Shown here in pieces: positions 17,807 to 25,504 of a DNA stretch of 49,183 nucleotides. The DNA is taken from positions 1-49,183 of the forward strand of contig JBPEWV010000025.1 of NCBI GenBank assembly GCA_052032335.1. The letters are read 5' to 3'. A model generated the notes under the pieces. It worked only from the letters and a program-made list of their open reading frames with translations, did no database searches and was not told where the DNA came from. Each line of letters opens with the position of its first letter. Position 1 is the first letter of the stretch. This DNA comes from Pleionea sp052032335 (GTDB taxonomy: Bacteria; Pseudomonadota; Gammaproteobacteria; Enterobacterales; Kangiellaceae). Position numbers and translations under genes: made by a program.

Positions 17807-18640
17807 ATGGAAAAGCTTTTAGAATTTGTGCAGGGCATGGCCGATGTCGCCATCAACTGGGTTCAACATAATTACTTATCACTTATCATGGCGCTTCTTA
17901 TCTTTTTCATTGGTAAGTGGATCGCCAACCTGTTAACCAAAGGTTTTAAAAAAGCACTTAAAAAAGCCAAAGTTGAGAAAATATTAGTCGACTTCCTGGC
18001 AGGGATCGTTAAAACAGTACTTTTCATTTTCGTCGTTGTGGCTGCCCTTTCACAACTTGGTGTTCAAACGACGTCTCTTGTCGCACTTATTGGTGCCGCA
18101 GGTCTGGCGGTTGGTCTGGCACTTAAAGACTCGTTGCAAAACTTTGCATCTGGCGTCATGCTAATCATATTTCGACCGTTCAAAACCGGTGATTATGTCG
18201 AAGCAGGGGGTGCATCGGGAACTGTTGAAAATATCGCTATATTTGCAACGACAATGAAAACCCCTGATAACAAAGAAATCATCATTCCCAACGGCAATAT
18301 CTATGGTGAAAAGATAGTCAATTACTCAGCTCGACCGACACGACGGGTCGATATGGTCTTCGGCATCGGTTATGACGACGATTTAAAGAAAGCCAAAACC
18401 ATTCTTACAGAACTAATGGATGGCGACCCTCGCATTTTAAAAGACCCAGCACCGGTTGTCGCAGTCTCTGAATTGGCCGACAGTTCGGTCAACTTTATTG
18501 TCCGGCCGTGGGTAAACGCCGCCGACTACTGGGCTCTTTATTGGGACATGCATGAGCGCGTGAAGCTAAAATTTGATGAAGAAGGTATTTCTATTCCTTA
18601 TCCACAAATGGACGTGCACATGGAAAAGATCGAAAAATAA
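17807..18640 (+). CDS. mscS: Small-conductance mechanosensitive channel MscS
   Basis: Homoheptameric inner-membrane channel that releases solutes under hypo-osmotic shock. 277 residues, close to E. coli MscS (286). Three transmembrane segments occupy about residues 22-42, 62-85 and 88-115. The pore helix TM3 carries the glycine/alanine-rich pattern GAAGLAVGLALKDSLQNFASGVMLIIFRPF (read in parts) that packs the pore. The beta domain follows (GTVENIAIFATTMKTPDNKEIIIPNG), then the C-terminal alpha/beta cage. A strong AAGGAG precedes the ATG. It is convergent with the histidine kinase gene, only six bases between the stops, so there is no separate terminator. Confidence 0.95.
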   Translation: MEKLLEFVQGMADVAINWVQHNYLSLIMALLIFFIGKWIANLLTKGFKKALKKAKVEKILVDFLAGIVKTVLFIFVVVAALSQLGVQTTSLVALIGAAGLAVGLALKDSLQNFASGVMLIIFRPFKTGDYVEAGGASGTVENIAIFATTMKTPDNKEIIIPNGNIYGEKIVNYSARPTRRVDMVFGIGYDDDLKKAKTILTELMDGDPRILKDPAPVVAVSELADSSVNFIVRPWVNAADYWALYWDMHERVKLKFDEEGISIPYPQMDVHMEKIEK

Positions 18641-18646
18641 ACTGTT

Positions 18647-20572
18647 CTAAGATGCAGCCTGATCCGGAAACTCCGGATCATGACTGCCTTCAGCTTTTTG
18701 CTCTTCTGTCTGCTTTATCGGTAACTCAATAGTGAAGCATGTTCCTTTACCCACTTCACTTTCAACCGAAATTTTACCAGCGTGCCGCTCAATAATTCCG
18801 TAGGACAAGGATAAGCCCAGGCCTGTTCCTTTACCGATAGGCTTGGTGGTGAAAAAGGGGTCGAAAATTCGAGACATTACCTCGGCCGGTATACCCTTTC
18901 CATTATCCGAAACAGAAACGCCAATGGTATTAGCGTCAATTGAGTAGGTTTTTATTTGAATCACGCCCTGATCCTCAAACGCGTGACTGGCATTTACAAA
19001 CAAATTCAAAAACACCTGATTTAGCTGGGAAGGAATACACTCAATTTCTGGCAACTCCGCGAAATCTTTCTCCACCGTCGCCTTGTATTTAATTTCATTA
19101 CGCACGATGTTCAAGGTGCTTTCAATGCCCTCGTGTATATCACAAATTTCCCAGGTATGCTTACCAATACGAGAAAAATCTTTCAGGTCGTTAACGATCT
19201 TTTTTACCCGATCCACACCATCAAAAGACTCTTCCAGAATGTCAACACAATCTTCTTTCAAGAATTCAAAGTCGATTTCCTGTTTGCACGCTTCAATCGC
19301 TTTCCGTTGTTGCTCATCGAGATTGCATTGACTTTCAACTTGCTGATAAACATCAAGTAACTTCGAAAAGTCTTCAAGATAGCTTTTCATACTTCTTAAA
19401 TTTGAGCTTATAAAGCCAACCGGATTATTTATTTCGTGGGCAACCCCCGCAGCTAACTGGCCAATTGACGCCATCTTTTCACTTTGCAGCAGCTGTTCTT
19501 GAGTCGCTTTTAACTTATCTATCAATGCTTTTTGCTCTTCCTTTTCTTGCTTCAGAAGTTCATTCTGTTCCTTTACCGAACCAATTAACTCACGGCGCTC
19601 CAATATATTTTCAACACCATCGCAGAACAAGCGAATAATCATCGTTTGTAATAGAGAAAAGCTTTCGCTGTTGACCAAAGCAGCAACGAGCCGACAACGC
19701 CCTTGAACACGTAACAAAACCACCAGTACATGCTCTTCTTCTGAGCGGTCACTCGTTTGCGTCAACTTAAAAAAACGTTCTTCGGTATTTATATTGTCTT
19801 GTACAATCTGTTGAATCTTACTCTTCAGCTGCTCGAACTGACGCTCATCGCCTTCATGTGTGATCGGTTCAAGGTCCGTTTCGGTAACAATCTCGACTAA
19901 AAATGTATCTTTCACATTAACTAATGTAGTTAATTGAAACAAAAGCTTTTGATAGAATTCAAAAGTAGACGCTTTCTGTGTTTCATCCACTTTGGACTCA
20001 TTAATCCAGGCCAGAGATTCCATCCAGACCGATCGCTCCCGGGAAATTGCTTGATACTCTCTTTCTAGACTCTGTGCATGCTCGCCAGTGGCGATCATTG
20101 AAAGCGCAGTGGTTAAGAACTCGCCAACCACTTTATTATTTTCGTCAGACTCTTTCGAAAATGGTGGCAAAGAACCATCTCGCAATAACACCAAGGTCAA
20201 AGAATTGGAAAAGGTTACCTGACAGGTAACATAAACCGCGGATTGAATCTCATCACAGATTTTATCAGAACTAAGTTCTTTCAGTTTATTAATAGCGCTT
20301 TCATTAAGGTGAGTTAAATCATTAAACTGATGCATTAAATCGATATAATCCAGCAGCTCCCAGCGCTCGATGGTGCGACTGGACTCATCAAAAATAAGCG
20401 TTGCATCTTCGCTGTTGGCTTCACTGAGAATTAATACACAATTGGAAGAATGGGTTAACCTGCAAACACACGACAGAAATGTAGCGGCACTTTCGGCCGA
20501 CTTATGATTAACGATCTTTGCAATCGATGACTGACACAAAGTTGTAAAATCTTTCATGGCATCAAGATTCAC
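18647..20572 (-). CDS. Soluble sensor histidine kinase
   Basis: A 641-residue kinase with no transmembrane segment, so it senses a cytoplasmic or partner-borne signal. Residues 1-165 and 190-320 look like two divergent GAF-type modules. A coiled coil at about 330-370 leads to the H-box QLAAGVAHEINNPVGFISSN (phospho-His 379), and the ATP domain has N, G1 and G2 boxes (NLFVNASHAF, DNGKGIP, GKGTGLGLSLSYGI). This resembles kinases grouped with RpfG-like regulators. The start is a GTG at 20572 with AAGGAGGA just upstream; an ATG at 20557 is a less well-spaced alternative. It is the last gene of a three-gene minus-strand operon, 34 bases after the response regulator. The cognate partner is inferred, not proven. 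Confidence 0.85.
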   Translation of the reverse strand: MNLDAMKDFTTLCQSSIAKIVNHKSAESAATFLSCVCRLTHSSNCVLILSEANSEDATLIFDESSRTIERWELLDYIDLMHQFNDLTHLNESAINKLKELSSDKICDEIQSAVYVTCQVTFSNSLTLVLLRDGSLPPFSKESDENNKVVGEFLTTALSMIATGEHAQSLEREYQAISRERSVWMESLAWINESKVDETQKASTFEFYQKLLFQLTTLVNVKDTFLVEIVTETDLEPITHEGDERQFEQLKSKIQQIVQDNINTEERFFKLTQTSDRSEEEHVLVVLLRVQGRCRLVAALVNSESFSLLQTMIIRLFCDGVENILERRELIGSVKEQNELLKQEKEEQKALIDKLKATQEQLLQSEKMASIGQLAAGVAHEINNPVGFISSNLRSMKSYLEDFSKLLDVYQQVESQCNLDEQQRKAIEACKQEIDFEFLKEDCVDILEESFDGVDRVKKIVNDLKDFSRIGKHTWEICDIHEGIESTLNIVRNEIKYKATVEKDFAELPEIECIPSQLNQVFLNLFVNASHAFEDQGVIQIKTYSIDANTIGVSVSDNGKGIPAEVMSRIFDPFFTTKPIGKGTGLGLSLSYGIIERHAGKISVESEVGKGTCFTIELPIKQTEEQKAEGSHDPEFPDQAAS

Positions 20573-20606
20573 CTTTCCTCCTTAACTTGCGACCAATTAA
20601 CGCTCG

Positions 20607-21926
20607 TCACTGCTTGATATACACGTGTAATGGCTTATCTTGAATGTTTTCAAGCCCTTTTAGTTTCTCGATTTGCTCTGAGTTGAGTTTTGTTCCGCGG
20701 GTCAACATCAGCCACCCCTGATTATTGGTACAATCACGACTCAACTCCATGCCTGGCTCTAGTTGCTTAGAATCCATCAACGATTCAGCTATAATGCTTT
20801 GCTCCTGTTCGAAGCTCTTCGCTATTGGTATAAACTCATTCACCAATAACGTATCGTATTTGTTACCAGCCTCAGCTAACAAATACTTTCTTGCATCGGG
20901 AGCGGTGTGTTCAACACCATCAAAAATCTTCCACTGCCAATAGAAATAATCTTTTACCAGCGCTAAAATTTGCGCCCCCAATGGTATCTCGTTCGCCTTC
21001 AGTCCGCATGGCTCGCCAGAACCATCCAGATACTCACAGTGGTGCTTTATTATGATTCGTGTATCTTTCAGCATCGGAATGCACATAAGCGCCGACTCCC
21101 CTAGCGCCGGGTATTGAAAGTACAGTTTCCTCTCTGCTTCATCCAACTGTTGGATCGGCTTACTCAATAAAACGTCCGACATTCCGATTTTTCCGATCTG
21201 AAACAATAAAGCTGCAAAATAGGTTTGTTTCTGATCGTACTCATTTGATTGAACTTTAACTGTAAGCTGCTGCGTTAGCCCGGCCAGTTTGAGACTGTTT
21301 TCGCCCATCAACTCTTTACGAGAGCAAACCAAGCTGGACAATACCTTCACCAACAACTCATAACTCTGGCTTAAATCGTGAAACGCGGTATCCAGCATGT
21401 CTGCCGTTTGTTGCAACTCCGCGGTACGTGCTTGTACCCGTTGCTCAAGTGAGTGATTCAATGCGATCAGTTTTTTATTCTGTTCATGAGTCAATTCACG
21501 AAGCGCGTCTCGTTCACGTTCGAGAAACGTCAACCTCAGTAAATCGCGTACCTTTTGACACAGTTCCTTATCATCCCATGGTTTGGCAAAGTAACAGGCG
21601 ATACCTCCCAGATTAACCGCTTTAATAGTCGACTCGAGATCGGAGTGACCGGTTAATAAAATTGTTGCCAGCTTGGGCCACCCTTGCCTAATGCGTTTTA
21701 GTAATTCAGCACCATCCATCTCGGGCATCCGCATATCGGAGATCACCAAATCGACCGGCTCTTGTTGCAAAAATTCCAGCGCTTCGTAACCATTATGGAA
21801 AACAAAAACCTGATGCCCTTCTCGACGAAAGGTTCTTCTTAGTGCAGACAAAATATTCGGCTCGTCGTCAACGCATACAATTTTCGCCGGTTGTTCTAAC
21901 TCTTGACTTGAGTTTATGTCTGGCAT
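20607..21926 (-). CDS. Response regulator with degenerate HD-GYP output domain
   Basis: A 439-residue RpfG-like protein. The receiver spans about 14-130 (VCVDDEPN, phospho-acceptor Asp64 in ISDMRMPEMDG, FAKPWDD), followed by a coiled coil (140-185) and an HD-GYP fold (190-345). The catalytic residues are eroded: the HD pair is FQ (LLFQIGKIG, 242-243), the THP-like His is replaced (QYPALG), and GYP reads GEP in DGSGEPCGL (301-309). Only H295/H296 survive. Cyclic di-GMP hydrolysis is therefore unlikely, and a binding or scaffold role is more plausible. The C-terminus (SKQLEPGMELSRD, LLTRG-like) is typical of the family. It lies four bases after the HDOD gene and before the kinase gene. Confidence 0.85.
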   Translation of the reverse strand: MPDINSSQELEQPAKIVCVDDEPNILSALRRTFRREGHQVFVFHNGYEALEFLQQEPVDLVISDMRMPEMDGAELLKRIRQGWPKLATILLTGHSDLESTIKAVNLGGIACYFAKPWDDKELCQKVRDLLRLTFLERERDALRELTHEQNKKLIALNHSLEQRVQARTAELQQTADMLDTAFHDLSQSYELLVKVLSSLVCSRKELMGENSLKLAGLTQQLTVKVQSNEYDQKQTYFAALLFQIGKIGMSDVLLSKPIQQLDEAERKLYFQYPALGESALMCIPMLKDTRIIIKHHCEYLDGSGEPCGLKANEIPLGAQILALVKDYFYWQWKIFDGVEHTAPDARKYLLAEAGNKYDTLLVNEFIPIAKSFEQEQSIIAESLMDSKQLEPGMELSRDCTNNQGWLMLTRGTKLNSEQIEKLKGLENIQDKPLHVYIKQ

Positions 21927-21930
21927 GAGC

Positions 21931-22755
21931 TTAGTCTAAATGATATTGATTGAAGCTTTCCTGAGCCGAACGCAAAATAGCTTCCAACTCTTCAAGTTCG
22001 ATCTTTAACGAATTCATTGCGTAATCCGGCAGCAAATCAGGAGGTATTTCTTTGTCACCTTCTTGATTTTCGAGCGCCCAATCGGCGAGCATTCTGGCTG
22101 CGAAGATAACCAGCGCCAGCGGTTCATTGGAGTCTTCCTTTTGAAAAGGGTAGTGTTCAACCGCCGTCACAATTTCTGCTGGCACCATCCACGAACCGAG
22201 TATCATGGCCCCGACTTCCGCGTGATTGTGATTTAGCAAGGGTTGCTCGGATTCCACGTCACTGGTTTCAAATTCGCCTTGATAATCGACCACTCTCTTG
22301 TAGCGTTCGGGATCGGCCCAGGCAAGAATCAATTTGCCAATTTCATGCAAGATACCCGCAGTAAAAGCAACATCTTTTGAAAGCCCTTGTCGTGTTGCGA
22401 GTTCGCTCGCAATGCAACCCGTGAGCAAGGAGTGTCGCCATAATAATTGACGATCGATAACCGAGGTTTCTGTTTGTTTGAACTTGTCGTAAACCGACAA
22501 AGATAAAATAACGTTTCTTAATGAAAAGCGACCAATGAGTACGCAGGCTTCTGAAAGACTTGCTATCTGTTTTGAAACACCGTAAAAGGGCGAATTAGCA
22601 AGCTTGAGAATCATTGTCGCCAGGCCGGTATCGGTCGCAATGGCTCGGGCAATATCCTCAGTTGAGGAATTTGTGTCGTCGACCAATGCAAGAGCCTTTT
22701 GAACCGTGTGTCTGAGCGGTGGAAACTGTGCGGCCCGCTCCAGAATGTTTTGCAT
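21931..22755 (-). CDS. HDOD domain protein
   Basis: A 274-residue protein consisting almost entirely of an HDOD domain, a non-hydrolysing relative of HD phosphohydrolases used in bacterial signalling. Visible: an N-terminal LPPLR-like segment (AQFPPLRHTVQKALALV), ATDTGLATMILKLANSPFYG, the signature AFTAGILHEIGKLILAWA, and a second motif LNHNHAEVGAMILGSW. HD-like residues occur as HE rather than HD, as is usual in HDOD proteins. It is first in the minus-strand operon with the degenerate HD-GYP regulator and the kinase, and is divergently transcribed from another response regulator across 234 bases. Its output is unknown; related proteins act as signalling adaptors. Confidence 0.87.
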   Translation of the reverse strand: MQNILERAAQFPPLRHTVQKALALVDDTNSSTEDIARAIATDTGLATMILKLANSPFYGVSKQIASLSEACVLIGRFSLRNVILSLSVYDKFKQTETSVIDRQLLWRHSLLTGCIASELATRQGLSKDVAFTAGILHEIGKLILAWADPERYKRVVDYQGEFETSDVESEQPLLNHNHAEVGAMILGSWMVPAEIVTAVEHYPFQKEDSNEPLALVIFAARMLADWALENQEGDKEIPPDLLPDYAMNSLKIELEELEAILRSAQESFNQYHLD

Positions 22756-22989
22756 TAATTGTTGCCCTCTTCAAACTCTACCTTCCTGAAATCGTTTACG
22801 GATCAACTTCAGGTTAAAAACCGCCATTCAAACATTGAGCAATGCTCTTTCTTTTTAAAAGCTTAAGTTTTATAAATGTATAATTAATCTATACTTACCA
22901 TTATTAGAGTAGACAAGGTTAGTGAAAAAATCGAAAAGTCGAGTCGATATGGATGATCTTCAAGTCAAATATCTCAAATACAAATTATT

Positions 22990-23802
22990 ATGAGCGGTGA
23001 GCGTAATAAAACATTACTACTGGTTGACGATGAGACCAACATATTAAAGTCGCTCAACCGTCTCTTCCGTAGGGAAGGCTATACCATTTTCACCGCCAAC
23101 TCGGGTCCGGAAGGCATCGAATTGCTCAATCAGCATGACATCGCCGTGATATTATCGGATCAACGAATGCCCAACATGAGTGGCACCGAATTTCTAAAAA
23201 AAGCAAAAGAAATTCGTCCCAATTCGGTACGTATCGTGCTCAGTGGCTATACCGATATCGAATCCATCACCACTGCGATAAATGAAGGCTCAATATTTAA
23301 ATTTTTGACCAAACCCTGGGACGATGATCAACTCAAAGCAAATATACGGGAAGCCTTTGAGCTGCACAGTCTTAAGGAAAAGAACGAGCAGCTGAACCTT
23401 GAAATCAGTGAGAAAAATAAAGCTCTCAAACACACCAATGATGAATTGCGCAAAACCGCAGCTGAGAACGAACGCCTGATTCGCGTTCAAACTCAAGCAT
23501 TACAAATGTCTCAAGCGGTTTTTGCCAGAGTGCCTGTCGGCTTAATCTCGATTGATTCTGATCTGCGCATTCAAGTCTATAATGAAACCGCGCTGACCAA
23601 TCTGGCACTTGAGTTTCAGGGAATTATCGGCTTTCACATTAAGGATGTATTCCCCGCTAACCTTTTAAAGCTCATTGAAAACTGTGATAGTCAGCTTGTC
23701 AGTAAAGAACAAATCGGCAAACGTTCTTTCGAGTGTCATGTGTCGAGAATAGACATGCCAGAAAATCTATACGGTTACTTTATTGCTCTGATGCCCGCTT
23801 AG
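22990..23802 (+). CDS. Response regulator with C-terminal PAS-like domain
   Basis: A 270-residue protein. The receiver at about 8-125 has the acidic pair in LLVDDETN, phospho-acceptor Asp57 in ILSDQRMPNMSG, and Lys in FLTKPWDDDQL, closely matching the RpfG-type receiver encoded divergently. A coiled coil (130-170) leads to a PAS-like region (RVPVGLISIDSDLRIQVYNETALTNLA, read in parts), after which the protein ends, so no enzymatic or DNA-binding output is present. It is likely a phosphate-controlled adaptor in the same circuit as the HDOD/kinase operon on the other strand. The ATG at 22990 has only a weak Shine-Dalgarno sequence; an in-frame stop lies 36 bases upstream. Confidence 0.82.
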   Translation: MSGERNKTLLLVDDETNILKSLNRLFRREGYTIFTANSGPEGIELLNQHDIAVILSDQRMPNMSGTEFLKKAKEIRPNSVRIVLSGYTDIESITTAINEGSIFKFLTKPWDDDQLKANIREAFELHSLKEKNEQLNLEISEKNKALKHTNDELRKTAAENERLIRVQTQALQMSQAVFARVPVGLISIDSDLRIQVYNETALTNLALEFQGIIGFHIKDVFPANLLKLIENCDSQLVSKEQIGKRSFECHVSRIDMPENLYGYFIALMPA

Positions 23803-23877
23803 ACACGCTTATTTTGCCTCTCAACATTTAATTCGGGTATGATTGACGCATAATAATTCAGTTTAAGAGCTCAAAAA

Positions 23878-24618
23878 TTGATAACAATCAACGAGTCAGA
23901 ACCCAACCTGTTTCTGCTCACGACCGTGAATTCACCAGAAAACCTCAACTCAAACTGGTTTCAATGGCAGTTCTGGAAGCAAGAAAACGCCATCACTGGG
24001 ACTTCGACCGGTAGAAATACCACCTACTTCTTTCGCCAGCATTCCAGAGAATTCGTATTGAGGCAGTATTTTCGTGGTGGATTATTCGCCAAGTTTAACA
24101 AAGATAACTACCTGTTTCGTTCGATCGAGCGCACTCGAGCTTATCAGGAGCTGAGCTTACTGGAGAAATTACAGCAACTCGGATTGCCCGCTCCAATACC
24201 TATCGCAGGAATGGTTCAACGCGCTGGTGCATTTTACAAAGCTCGCTTGATTATTGAAAAAATTCACGATGCCAACGATGCTTTCCACTGCCTACTGGAG
24301 CGACCTCTATCAAAAGACGAATGGATCGCAATTGGGCGGACCATCCGGCGGTTTCACAATCACCAGGTCTATCATTCCGATCTCAACATTCACAACGTTA
24401 TGTTGGATAAATCGGGTAAAGTTTGGCTGATTGACTTTGACAAGGGTGCAATAAGGGAATCTTCTTCAGAATGGAAAGCGCACAACCTGACGCGGCTGAA
24501 GCGATCACTGAACAAAGAATTGCATAGACACCCCAAGTTCTGTTGGCAGGAATCTGACTGGGAGAACTTATTAACCGGTTATCATCAAAACAACTCCCAC
24601 AGCAATGCCAAAAAGTGA
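23878..24618 (+). CDS. kdkA: 3-deoxy-D-manno-octulosonic acid kinase KdkA
   Basis: ATP-dependent kinase that phosphorylates the Kdo residue of lipopolysaccharide core at the inner face of the inner membrane. 246 residues, usual length. It has the eukaryotic-like kinase fold with catalytic loop YHSDLNIHNVMLD (HxDLN, as in KdkA/WaaP) and metal-binding WLIDFDKG. The N-terminal RQYFRGG motif is also family-typical. The only usable start is a TTG at 23878; there is no in-frame ATG before the conserved region, and an in-frame stop lies 24 bases upstream. The Shine-Dalgarno sequence is weak, so expression may be low. The 3-prime end overlaps the next gene by 14 bases. Confidence 0.9.
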   Translation: MITINESEPNLFLLTTVNSPENLNSNWFQWQFWKQENAITGTSTGRNTTYFFRQHSREFVLRQYFRGGLFAKFNKDNYLFRSIERTRAYQELSLLEKLQQLGLPAPIPIAGMVQRAGAFYKARLIIEKIHDANDAFHCLLERPLSKDEWIAIGRTIRRFHNHQVYHSDLNIHNVMLDKSGKVWLIDFDKGAIRESSSEWKAHNLTRLKRSLNKELHRHPKFCWQESDWENLLTGYHQNNSHSNAKK

Positions 24619-25504
24619 ACCGATTTTCCGGGATTTGGCCACGCTGATAGAATCGGGCGTGCCCGCATTCACCGCAATTGAAAAACTGGCACACCCATCG
24701 GACGCTCGCTGGAAAAAGACCATCAAGCAATTGCAACTGGGTCGAACTACCGCAGATAGCCTGTTTTTTGCCAACATCATCAGTCGCTTTGAAAAAGAAC
24801 TGCTCGAAACTGCCGACACTGCAGGAAGGCAGGAACAAGGTTTGCGCCTGATTGCCGAGACGTATGAACGAAGGACCACGCGAATTGGTCGCTTAAAGTC
24901 CAAACTGTACTTTCCGATGGCAGTGTTTGTCATCGCCATAATGGTTCGAATCGTCCTGTTGCTATCACAACCGGGACAACCCGCCATCGTTACGGTATTG
25001 GTCGGCAATGGCTTGCTGATGATTCTGGGGTTTATGATTATTCACTTACTCATCCGAGCCCTGAAAATGGACAGCTGTCAGGTACTCGAACGATTTGCCT
25101 GGCTAAATAACGCCGATTGGTACCGGCTGCTCTACGAACAGATCGTACTGGGCGCCATTCGCTGGCAAATGACTTCTGGCATTGACGCCGCAACCGGATT
25201 TCAGCGCTGCGCCAACTTGTTTCGAAGTCGCGAGCTGCGCAAACAACTGTCGCAAGCAGCCACCTATTGCAAACAGGGCCATTCGCTCACGCAAGCCATG
25301 TTAACCAGTCGAATTCCCGTTACCAAAGAATGCAAGGCGGTGCTAAATACCGCCGAGCACAGTGGCAGTATCCAAACGGCATTAACGCGATATTTATCGC
25401 AACAGGATTCAAGATTGGAGCAAAAAATTGATTCACTGTTTGAGTGGTTCCCAAGACTCATTTATTCGGTAATCGCTGTTTACGCGATTTCAATTATTCT
25501 GTAG
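24605..25504 (+). CDS. Type II secretion F-domain (GspF/PilC-like) membrane protein
   Basis: A 299-residue inner-membrane protein with two T2SSF repeats (RDLATLIESGVPAFTAIEKL near the N-terminus and QMTSGIDAATGFQRCANLF in the second half). Hydrophobic segments lie at about 105-120, 125-150 and the extreme C-terminus. This is the platform-protein fold of type II secretion and type IV pilus systems, but GspF and PilC are about 400 residues, so this one is short. No ATPase, pilin or secretin gene is adjacent. It overlaps kdkA and is likely co-transcribed. Its stop abuts the recQ stop on the other strand with no spacer. Its role is unknown; a stand-alone fold or partner of a distant pilus locus are both possible. 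Confidence 0.75.
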   Translation: MPKSEPIFRDLATLIESGVPAFTAIEKLAHPSDARWKKTIKQLQLGRTTADSLFFANIISRFEKELLETADTAGRQEQGLRLIAETYERRTTRIGRLKSKLYFPMAVFVIAIMVRIVLLLSQPGQPAIVTVLVGNGLLMILGFMIIHLLIRALKMDSCQVLERFAWLNNADWYRLLYEQIVLGAIRWQMTSGIDAATGFQRCANLFRSRELRKQLSQAATYCKQGHSLTQAMLTSRIPVTKECKAVLNTAEHSGSIQTALTRYLSQQDSRLEQKIDSLFEWFPRLIYSVIAVYAISIIL

